From Cytophagales bacterium (GTDB lineage Bacteria > Bacteroidota > Bacteroidia > Cytophagales > Cytophagaceae), in NCBI GenBank assembly GCA_025360235.1, contig JANYCO010000659.1:1-6628 (forward strand): 6,628 bases of DNA. Direction: 5' to 3'. A program made the position numbers and the translations under genes. Below, piece by piece: positions 1-5,159 of the stretch. Under the pieces are notes generated by a model. The model did no database searches. It was given only the letters and a program-made list of their open reading frames with translations, and was not told the DNA's origin. Each line of letters begins with the position of its first letter. Position 1 is the stretch's first letter.

Positions 1-73
1 TCTTAGGACAAGGGCGAGGATGTAATTGCATGTTGCCTCTTTTAAGTACGTGGTCCATCTGAACTGACGCCAT
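1..73 (-). pseudogene. Possible start of group II intron reverse transcriptase/maturase, partial
   Basis: An ATG at 73 opens a minus-strand frame that reaches the window edge (24 codons, MASVQMDHVLKRGNMQL...). The stretch MDHVLKRGN resembles the opening of group II intron-encoded proteins, where a V/L-E-R-x-N segment is followed by an Ala-x-x-Arg-Val-x-x-Asn-Lys-Gly block. In the ATG frame the following residues (HPRPCPK) do not fit. In the next frame the same DNA reads NYILALVLR, which fits better, suggesting a frameshift and a decayed copy. The position inside the candidate intron agrees with an ORF in domain IV. With so few residues, the assignment rests mainly on context and could be coincidence. 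Confidence 0.25.
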
Positions 74-457
74 TAATAATGTTGGTTTCTGTTCGTTTTG
101 GCGCAGAGATTTTGATCAAGGGTTTGCTGACAGCTCGACATAGCCGTCTCTTGCTTGTTACGACGTTGGCAAACAATTCCAACCTTGTGGACCGTGGAGC
201 CCACTTTCTCTGCCACATACTCAGAATGCATACTGATATCTCCGAAGTTCAACCTAATAGTCCGCACCTCCAAGATCATACCGCCAAAAATTTAACAGGT
301 TTGTGTTAAGAAGAAATGCCCTGCCTCACGTTGTTAATACTGCTGAAGTTCCAGCTTCTAAGCTTTACCAGCTGAAGAGGATATAAACCCTTTCAGTGCA
401 CCTCGTTCCTGTGTTTGGATGAGAAAAATAATGCTAGGAGGTGAATGATAGGCGCAC
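1..457 (-). mobile_element. Candidate group II intron, 5' part (truncated by window edge)
   Basis: Read on the minus strand, the sequence becomes GTGCGCC at 457, matching the GUGYG 5' consensus of group II introns. This falls just where a carbonic-anhydrase-like gene start loses its reading frame. The last five exon bases (CCCAC, 462-458) are complementary to GTGGG about 220 nt into the element, where an EBS1 loop could lie; one such 5-mer match is expected by chance in roughly a third of 400-nt stretches. No long reading frame exists here, and short complementary segments occur (for example CACCTCC near 444-438 with GGAGGTG near 270-264), as expected of a structured RNA. Domain V, the diagnostic part, would lie left of the window, so the family and the integrity of the element cannot be confirmed. 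It may be a decayed copy or another kind of insertion. Confidence 0.45.
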
Positions 458-583
458 GTGGGAGATGTTGGATGTGTTTGCAGGACAGTTTCCTTCTTTC
501 AGACTTTGGATCACATCATCAGGCGTGAGCTTTTTTTGTTCTTCGGCGGTAAGAACTTTTTCAATTAATGGTTTTTGTTTCAT
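434..583 (-). pseudogene. Interrupted 5' fragment of a beta-carbonic-anhydrase-like gene
   Basis: From an ATG at 583 (minus strand) the reading begins MKQKPLIEKVLTAEEQ and continues KKLTPDDVIQSLKEGN. That resembles the N-terminus of beta-class carbonic anhydrases, in which an LTP-x-x-A/V-hx-x-LKEGN helix precedes an R/K-RF motif and then the zinc-binding core. Here GN is followed by CPANTSNISHVR..., not by RF, and the frame stops at 434 after 49 codons. The zinc ligands (Cys-x-Asp-x-Arg and His-x-x-Cys) are therefore absent from the visible part. The break region contains the proposed 5' end of a group II intron at 457, so an inserted element may have split the gene, with the 3' exon beyond the left edge. 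No Shine-Dalgarno sequence is visible, as is usual in Bacteroidota. The homology rests on about 20 residues. Confidence 0.45.
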
Positions 584-588
584 TCTTG

Positions 589-610
589 TTTGGCGTTTTT
601 ATTTGGCGTT
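589..610. repeat. Short direct repeat TTTGGCGTT x2
   Basis: TTTGGCGTT occurs at 589-597 and again at 602-610, a 13-bp period, immediately upstream of the minus-strand gene start at 583. It may be an operator or chance slippage; no function can be assigned. Confidence 0.4.
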
Positions 611-1053
611 AATTAATTGATCGTAACTTCTCAATTACACGAAAGATAGGATATAAAAATTTCCGTGCATAATCTGTGTACAATAGGTTTGTAATTTGTG
701 GATTATTTAATTTCTCTTGTTAATATTCCAACCGCTTTATTGTAGTTGAACTATTCTCAAAAATTTTCAGATTAATTATTAGACAAGATTTTATTTATTC
801 TTTCCCAATCATTTTCTCTCGAATTTCCACAAATGCGGTACCTTCCAAATGGATGACAATAATGCTAAGTTCTGGCTATTTCTACGCTTATAGGATCTGA
901 AGAAATAAATAGTACTAGCCCATAGAGGTCGAATGAACTCTTAACTACTCTTTATATAAATACTTGTACTTTCCAGATTCTTAGATTGACTTCAATGGTG
1001 AAGAGACCAATACTATTTAAATATAGAATATTTGCTGTTTTATCAAAACCGAT
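611..1053. other. Intergenic AT-rich stretch without a recognisable gene
   Basis: No reading frame of useful length or with family resemblance was seen on either strand, and there is no tRNA-like fold. The only structure noticed is the group of three DnaA-box-like 9-mers at 664-705, listed separately. The stretch is rich in short A and T runs, compatible with an easily melted or regulatory region. Confidence 0.5.
664..705 (-). other. Three phased DnaA-box-like 9-mers
   Basis: On the minus strand the 9-mers TTATGCACG (664-672), TTGTACACA (675-683) and TAATCCACA (697-705) each differ from the DnaA box TTATNCACA at one position. Their starts are 11 and 22 bp apart, one and two helical turns, so the sites would face the same side of the DNA. 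They point opposite to the large array at 1489-2181. DnaA binding is inferred from sequence only. Confidence 0.4.
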
Positions 1054-1230
1054 TTCCCCAGAAGGGGATTAATCCTAATACAAACCGAATAATCTAGCAC
1101 CACCTCAACGTTCCGTAGGAGCGATATTTTGGACGTTAATTGTCATGAAAAATTCGCTGATATCGCTTCTGCGGAGCTTTCGTAAATCAGGAATCGTTAC
1201 TCTATTAATATTAATCCCCCTTCCGGGGAA
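1054..1230. repeat. Nested inverted repeats / MITE- or REP-like element
   Basis: The outer arms are TTCCCCAGAAGGGGATTAAT (1054-1073) and its near reverse complement at 1210-1230. The inner arms are CGTTCCGTAGGAGCGATAT (1109-1127) and its near reverse complement at 1160-1178, with 15 of 19 positions matching. Each arm is itself a small palindrome (for example CCCC-AGAA-GGGG, and CGTTCC-GTA-GGAGCG with one G-T pair), so four hairpins can form. No coding frame lies inside. The layout suggests a small non-autonomous repeat or a pair of REP-like palindromes. Whether other copies exist in the genome cannot be seen from this window. Confidence 0.5.
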
Positions 1231-1330
1231 GTAGCCCTGATTGTTTTCCTGTCAACTGGAAAGATCAGCCTGCCTTATATGAATGCCATTGGTGAAGACA
1301 AAAACAATGGTTTCGGGATTTTTGCTGCAC

Positions 1331-1359
1331 TCTAATACTGATCCTTCACCAGTATTAGA
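1331..1359. other. Perfect 10-bp inverted repeat
   Basis: TCTAATACTG (1331-1340) and CAGTATTAGA (1350-1359) are exact reverse complements separated by 9 bases. No T-run follows on either strand, so it does not look like an intrinsic terminator. A binding site for a dimeric protein or a cruciform is more likely. It lies about 50 bp left of the first parS site. Confidence 0.5.
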
Positions 1360-1406
1360 ACATTTCTGAAACAAGAGTTGCTTGTAACGAAAAAAACCGT
1401 CACAGC

Positions 1407-1422
1407 CGTTCCACGTGGAACA
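1407..1422. other. parS site 1 (ParB binding)
   Basis: CGTTCCACGTGGAACA matches the parS consensus TGTTNCACGTGNAACA at all positions except the first. ParB dimers bind such palindromes and load chromosome-partition complexes near the origin. It pairs with site 2, whose centre is 49 bp away. Confidence 0.8.
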
Positions 1423-1455
1423 CAATCCTCAAATTAAGCGAATTAACAAAGCGGG

Positions 1456-1471
1456 TGTTTCACGTGGAACG
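1456..1471. other. parS site 2 (ParB binding)
   Basis: TGTTTCACGTGGAACG matches the parS consensus at all positions except the last. It marks the left boundary of the ACA-ended array. Confidence 0.8.
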
Positions 1472-1520
1472 ATATTGCCGTCCACAAGCTATGCACAACA
1501 TGTAAACCCCCCAACAGTTA

Positions 1521-1771
1521 AGAACTAGATATAAACCAAATAAAGAAATACCAACATCTATCGACACAAGTTAGGAACAAAGAATAAACATGAAGATCCT
1601 CTACCAACAAGAAATAAACAAGTTAATACCATTTGCCCAAAGAAAATGGCCTCTTTGCTGAGTATGACCTAAGAACAAGTTACCAACAGAAAGACAGACT
1701 ACCAACATCTATAAACAGAACTTAGGCACAAAACAATAAACAACGCTCTCTCTATTCACAAGAAATAAACA
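1521..1771 (+). repeat. Imperfect direct duplication, about 151-bp offset
   Basis: The segment 1521-1620 reappears at 1672-1771. Exact blocks include TACCAACATCTAT (1549-1561 and 1700-1712), TTAGG (1571 and 1722) and ACAAGAAATAAACA (1607-1620 and 1758-1771), all offset by 151 bp. I estimate roughly 75% identity over the better part, counted by eye. The array therefore grew at least partly by tandem duplication. Confidence 0.6.
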
Positions 1772-1840
1772 TACTTTCAAACATCTACTCCTGGACTTCT
1801 TTAACTCTTAGAAGATACTGGAAGCTTTCCTAACATGTAT

Positions 1841-2133
1841 TAAACAAGATCTCAACGCAAAATCGATTATAAACATAGCTATACACCAATAAGTACATTA
1901 TAAACACCCTTTCACACAGCTTTGAAACAATATACCAACATTTCAAATCCAACATTTCGTTTATCTACAAGATCTGAACATTTAATCCATCAAGAAGCGT
2001 TTCTTACAAACTCCAAAGGCTTCTAAACATCCTTATACACACCCGAAAGCTTATAGACATATTATCAAGATTTTAAACCTATTTGATACTTACAAATGCC
2101 CATTTAAGAACACAATATAAACAAGATCTCAAC
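1841..2133 (+). repeat. Dispersed direct repeat TAAACAAGATCTCAAC
   Basis: A 16-bp sequence is present exactly at 1841-1856 and 2118-2133. A close variant, ACAAGATCTGAAC, lies at 1967-1979. All are in the same orientation within the array, so this longer unit may be a preferred binding site or the remains of another duplication. Confidence 0.6.
2033..2041 (+). other. DnaA box TTATACACA
   Basis: A perfect match to TTATNCACA, the same sequence as the R2 box of the E. coli origin. It is the best single DnaA-box match in the array. Confidence 0.6.
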
Positions 2134-2192
2134 TAAGAGACAATACCCAACAGTTTATACACCTATTACTAACAGATTACAAGATTCTTCTT

Positions 2193-2200
2193 TATCTTTG
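2193..2200 (+). promoter_or_regulatory. Candidate Bacteroidota -7 promoter element for mnmG
   Basis: TATCTTTG matches the Bacteroidota primary-sigma -7 consensus TAnnTTTG. No clear -33 TTTG/TTG element is visible 17-20 bp upstream. Transcription from here would start near 2207 and give a leader of about 140 nt containing parS sites 3 and 4 and the 14-bp tandem repeat. It is the only such match found between the array and mnmG on the plus strand. Confidence 0.45.
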
Positions 2201-2248
2201 CATCTTAGATTTTAGTCCTGAGTAATTAGTATTTAGAAGGCTAATGGA

Positions 2249-2264
2249 TGTTTCACGTGAAACA
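2249..2264. other. parS site 3 (ParB binding), perfect palindrome
   Basis: TGTTTCACGTGAAACA is a perfect 16-bp palindrome fully matching the parS consensus. It lies between the candidate mnmG promoter and the mnmG start codon. Confidence 0.88.
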
Positions 2265-2294
2265 TTTGTTTAAGCATAACTTCCAAATTTCTAC

Positions 2295-2310
2295 TGTTTC
2301 ACGTGAAACA
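2295..2310. other. parS site 4 (ParB binding), perfect palindrome
   Basis: TGTTTCACGTGAAACA is an identical copy of site 3, centred 46 bp away and ending 37 bp before the mnmG start codon. The pair mirrors the 49-bp spacing of sites 1 and 2 at the other end of the array. Confidence 0.88.
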
Positions 2311-2313
2311 ACG

Positions 2314-2341
2314 CTAATGACTCAAAACTAATGACCCAAAA
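2314..2341 (+). repeat. 14-bp tandem repeat in mnmG leader
   Basis: CTAATGACTCAAAA and CTAATGACCCAAAA lie head to tail, followed by the start of a third unit (CTAA) that runs up to the mnmG ATG. The unit is A-rich and provides no Shine-Dalgarno sequence. It could tune translation initiation or be a slippage product. Confidence 0.6.
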
Positions 2342-2347
2342 CTAAAT

Positions 2348-4210
2348 ATGTTTAAAGAATACGATGTAATAGTAGTTGGTGCCGGACATGCGGGTTGCGA
2401 AGCCGCTCATGCCGCTGCCGCTATGGGCTCAAAAGTACTGATGATTACTATGGACATGAGCCGGATTGGACAAATGTCCTGTAATCCTGCTATGGGAGGC
2501 GTTGCAAAAGGGCAAATCGTTAGAGAAGTGGATGCGCTTGGCGGAATGTCTGGGATAGTAACGGATAAAACCATGATTCAATTCCGCATGCTAAACCTTT
2601 CAAAAGGACCTGCTATGTGGAGCCCTAGGGCACAAAATGACCGTTGGAAATTTGCCGAAGAGTGGAGACTAACGCTGGAAAGGAATCCCAACGTTGACAT
2701 GTGGCAGGAAATGGTAGCAGGACTTATCATTAAAGATGGAAAAGTTTGTGGCGTGAGAACCGGCATGGGAATAGAAATAGGAGCCAAGGCAGTGGTTCTA
2801 ACCAATGGAACCTTCCTAAATGGAGTAATCCACATAGGCGAGAAACAATTCTCAGGAGGAAGAACTGCCGAGAAAGCTGCTACTGGAATAACAGAACAAC
2901 TCATTCAATTAGGCTTTGAATCAGGAAGAATGAAGACAGGAACACCTCCAAGAGTAGATGGTAGAAGTCTTGATTATTCCAAAATGGAAGAACAAAAGGG
3001 AGATGAAATATGTGGCAAATTCTCCTATACAGATACTAAAACACCCGAAACTCAAAAAAGTTGCTGGGTAACCTATACCAATAATGAAGTTCATGAAGAA
3101 CTTAGAAAAGGCTTTGATAAATCCCCAATGTATGCAGGAAGGATCCAAGGAAGAGGACCAAGGTATTGTCCATCGGTAGAAGATAAAGTAACCCGTTTTG
3201 CAGATAAAGAAAGACATCAAATCTTTGTTGAACCAGAAGGTTGGGACACTATAGAAATCTATGTAAATGGGTTTTCTACTTCCCTTCCTGAAGACGTGCA
3301 ACAAAAAGCAATGCGGTTAATTCCAGGCTTTGAGAATGTAAAAATGTTTAGACCAGGTTATGCGATTGAATACGATTACTTCCCTCCTATGCAATTAGAC
3401 CTTACTCTGGAGACAAAGCTGGTTAAGAATCTCTATTTTGCAGGACAAATAAACGGCACTACTGGTTATGAAGAAGCCGCTTGTCAGGGCCTAATGGCAG
3501 GTATAAATGCCCATAATAAGGTAAAAGAAGAAGAACCTTTCATTCTAAAAAGATCAGAAGCCTATATCGGTGTGCTAATTGACGATCTAGTTAACAAAGG
3601 AACAGACGAACCTTATCGGATGTTTACCTCCAGAGCAGAGTTTAGATTATTGCTAAGACAAGACAATGCGGATATCCGCCTTACTGGAAAAGGCTATCAA
3701 TTAGGCCTTGCTTCACAAGAGCGACTAGATACAATGAATAAGAAACTTTCTCATTCTAAAGAATTACAAAAACTTCTAAAACAAGTAAAGGTTACTCCTG
3801 ATGAAATAAATGGATTCCTCGAAAGTAAAGATTCTGCTGGAATAAGAGAAAAAGCAACACTCTTTAGCCTTATAAAAAGGCCGAATATAGAACTAACCGA
3901 ATTAATGCATGTCAATAATTCTATACATGAAATAGTATCAAAGTTTACACAAGAAGAGATCGAACAAGCTACCATTGAAACCAAATACTATGAATATATA
4001 GAGAAAGAGGAATTGATGGCAGAAAAACTTCAATCCCTTGAAGATTATAAATTAAACGACAATCTTGACTACACTACAATTGCTGCACTATCTACAGAAG
4101 GAAGAGAAAAGTTAAAAAAATTAAAACCATTTACCCTCGGCCAGGCATCCAGAATAAGCGGCGTAAGCGCCTCCGATATTTCTGTTTTAATGATCCATTT
4201 AGGGCGGTAG
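2348..4210 (+). CDS. mnmG: tRNA uridine-5-carboxymethylaminomethyl(34) synthesis enzyme MnmG (GidA)
   Basis: MnmG works with the GTPase MnmE in the cytoplasm to install the (carboxymethyl)aminomethyl group on the wobble uridine U34 of certain tRNAs, using FAD, NADH, methylene-tetrahydrofolate and ammonium or glycine. The 620-residue length is normal for the family. Residues 6-20 hold the FAD-binding GAGHAGCE loop (11-18). SCNPAMGG (44-51) contains conserved Cys45. The GPRYCPSVEDK signature (270-280) contains Cys274, the second conserved cysteine. AGQINGTTGYEEAACQG (365-381) is the second family signature, and the C-terminal helical region that binds MnmE/tRNA follows, ending with the conserved QASRISGVS-type block (599-607). 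The ATG is chosen because the protein starts just before the FAD loop as in homologues; the leader is A-rich without a Shine-Dalgarno sequence. It appears intact and heads the operon. Proximity to parS fits its frequent location near origins. Confidence 0.98.
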   Translation: MFKEYDVIVVGAGHAGCEAAHAAAAMGSKVLMITMDMSRIGQMSCNPAMGGVAKGQIVREVDALGGMSGIVTDKTMIQFRMLNLSKGPAMWSPRAQNDRWKFAEEWRLTLERNPNVDMWQEMVAGLIIKDGKVCGVRTGMGIEIGAKAVVLTNGTFLNGVIHIGEKQFSGGRTAEKAATGITEQLIQLGFESGRMKTGTPPRVDGRSLDYSKMEEQKGDEICGKFSYTDTKTPETQKSCWVTYTNNEVHEELRKGFDKSPMYAGRIQGRGPRYCPSVEDKVTRFADKERHQIFVEPEGWDTIEIYVNGFSTSLPEDVQQKAMRLIPGFENVKMFRPGYAIEYDYFPPMQLDLTLETKLVKNLYFAGQINGTTGYEEAACQGLMAGINAHNKVKEEEPFILKRSEAYIGVLIDDLVNKGTDEPYRMFTSRAEFRLLLRQDNADIRLTGKGYQLGLASQERLDTMNKKLSHSKELQKLLKQVKVTPDEINGFLESKDSAGIREKATLFSLIKRPNIELTELMHVNNSIHEIVSKFTQEEIEQATIETKYYEYIEKEELMAEKLQSLEDYKLNDNLDYTTIAALSTEGREKLKKLKPFTLGQASRISGVSASDISVLMIHLGR

Positions 4211-4218
4211 ATAAGTGA

Positions 4219-4236
4219 ATCAACAACAATGTTGAT
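4219..4236 (+). other. Small hairpin in mnmG-methyltransferase gap
   Basis: ATCAACA and TGTTGAT form a perfect 7-bp inverted repeat around a 4-base loop, 9 bp after the mnmG stop. The stem is AT-rich and no T-run follows, so strong termination is unlikely. It may stabilise or process the mRNA between the two genes, or be chance. Confidence 0.35.
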
Positions 4237-4271
4237 ATGTTCAAATGTATAACCAATAGAATTAAATAGAA

Positions 4272-5159
4272 GTGCTAATAGAATTAAAAACCTGTCCCAT
4301 TTGCTCAGGACATGAATTAGACAAACATCTTTCAGTAAAAGATTATAGTATCTCAGGGGAAACTTTCAACATATCCATGTGCAAAAACTGTGGATTCAGG
4401 TTTACTAATCCTGTCCCTTCTGAAGATACAATAGGCAAGTATTATCAATCAGAAGACTACATTTCTCATAGCGATACCAAGAAAGGAATCATTAACAAGC
4501 TCTATCATTTCGTAAGAAAGAGATCTCTAAAATCGAAACTCAATCTGATAAATAATGCAGCCACAAATAAAGGACTCATCCTTGATATTGGTTGTGGTAC
4601 CGGATACTTTTTACAGACTTGTAAAGAAGATGGATGGAAAATAGAAGGAATGGAACCAGATTCTAACGCAAGAACACTTGCAGAAAAAAACACAGGACAA
4701 ACGATTTTTGACAACCTCCATTCAATAAAAGAAGAAAATAAATACGACGTTATTACGCTGTGGCATGTACTTGAACATGTGCACAAACTCAACGAAAATC
4801 TTCAACATATTAACAAACTGCTAAAGACAAATGGGCGTCTAATTATTGCTGTTCCAAACTGTTTGTCCTATGATTCAACTACTTACAAAGAATTTTGGGC
4901 TGCTTATGATGTTCCAAGGCACCTCTATCACTTCACTCCTTCCGATATGGATAACTTGTTGAATAAACAGAATTTCATAAAAACAGATACTCAACCAATG
5001 CTATTTGATTCCTTCTATGTAAGCATGCTCAGCGATAAATATAAATTCGGAAAAACAAATTATCTTCGTGCATTCCTTAATGGACTCAAGTCAAATAGAA
5101 AAGCCTCAACAAACAAAAATTATTCGAGTCTAATCTACGTATTCAAAAAAAATGTCTAA
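4272..5159 (+). CDS. Class I SAM-dependent methyltransferase with N-terminal zinc ribbon
   Basis: A predicted cytoplasmic methyltransferase of 295 residues; the substrate is unknown. The N-terminus carries two CxxC pairs, Cys8/Cys11 and Cys37/Cys40, followed by GFRFTNP, a zinc-ribbon layout common in the Methyltransf_23-like group. The SAM-binding motif I is LDIGCGTG (104-111), an acidic residue of motif II is Glu128 in GMEPD, and WHVLEHV (164-170) and LIIAVPN (190-196) give the later Rossmann strands. DVPRHLYHFTP (213-223) is the post-core segment typical of this group. The start is GTG: a stop lies three codons upstream, and any later start would remove the first CxxC. It follows mnmG by 61 bp and overlaps the next gene by 8 bp, so co-transcription is likely. 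A role in modifying a small molecule, lipid or sugar is as possible as one acting on RNA. Confidence 0.88.
   Translation: MLIELKTCPICSGHELDKHLSVKDYSISGETFNISMCKNCGFRFTNPVPSEDTIGKYYQSEDYISHSDTKKGIINKLYHFVRKRSLKSKLNLINNAATNKGLILDIGCGTGYFLQTCKEDGWKIEGMEPDSNARTLAEKNTGQTIFDNLHSIKEENKYDVITLWHVLEHVHKLNENLQHINKLLKTNGRLIIAVPNCLSYDSTTYKEFWAAYDVPRHLYHFTPSDMDNLLNKQNFIKTDTQPMLFDSFYVSMLSDKYKFGKTNYLRAFLNGLKSNRKASTNKNYSSLIYVFKKNV

Larger units (their letters stand above)
1489..2181 (+). repeat. Strand-biased array of degenerate DnaA-box-like sites, about 11-bp phasing
   Basis: About 40 A-rich sites ending in ACA (or CACC/AAC) are read on the plus strand; typical forms are TTATAAACA, TTATAGACA, CTATTCACA, TACCAACA and AAATAAACA. 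The trinucleotide TGT, the opposite orientation, is seen only at 1501 and 1836. Site ends read by eye often fall 10-12 bp apart, for example 1568, 1579, 1590, then 1609, 1620; 1677, 1688, then 1707, 1717; 1835, 1846, 1857; 1918, 1929, 1940; 2112, 2123, 2134, then 2152, 2163, 2174. One perfect TTATNCACA lies at 2033-2041, and one-mismatch forms lie at 1489-1497, 1752-1760, 1879-1887 and 2155-2163. No reading frame of note is present. The same-strand helical phasing would suit an ordered protein filament such as DnaA, which is inference. Confidence 0.55.
1407..2310. other. Candidate chromosomal origin/centromere region (oriC-parS)
   Basis: This roughly 900-bp non-coding segment is bounded by two pairs of parS-type sites and filled with DnaA-box-like sequences, and it lies directly upstream of mnmG (gidA), a gene often found near oriC. 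parS sites are usually concentrated close to the replication origin in bacteria. Together these point to the origin-proximal segregation locus, possibly oriC itself. No dnaA, dnaN or parAB gene is in the window, and no unwinding element was identified with certainty. A centromere alone, with the origin elsewhere nearby, remains possible. Confidence 0.5.

Noticed and set aside
73..279. Minus-strand 68-codon frame, with a faint resemblance (NFGDISMHSEYVAEKVGS) to the carbonic anhydrase core
   Set aside because: The upstream minus-strand sequence has stops in every frame, the zinc ligands are missing, and the resemblance is a few scattered residues. A structured intron RNA explains the region better.
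79..309. Plus-strand 76-codon frame
   Set aside because: It shows no recognisable domain, overlaps the minus-strand element, and has no start context or promoter.
684..691. TAGGTTTG, a match to the -7 promoter consensus on the plus strand
   Set aside because: It has no -33 partner, no gene follows for about 1.6 kb, and an 8-mer with two free positions is expected by chance in a window of this size.
1489..2181. Possible CRISPR array
   Set aside because: The repeats are short and degenerate with about 11-bp spacing and no constant 25-40 bp repeat or unique spacers. No cas gene is present.
2323..2344. Two minus-strand TAGTTTTG matches to the -7 consensus
   Set aside because: They arise simply because the 14-bp tandem repeat contains CAAAACTA. 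No minus-strand gene or -33 element accompanies them.
2578..3984. Minus-strand frames of 77-127 codons inside mnmG
   Set aside because: They lie opposite a fully conserved mnmG and show no family features; they are antisense shadows.
4219..4236. Rho-independent terminator after mnmG
   Set aside because: The 7-bp stem is AT-rich and no T-run follows. The close downstream gene suggests continued transcription.
4505..4792. Minus-strand 95-codon frame inside the methyltransferase gene
   Set aside because: It is antisense to the conserved SAM-binding core and has no recognisable features.
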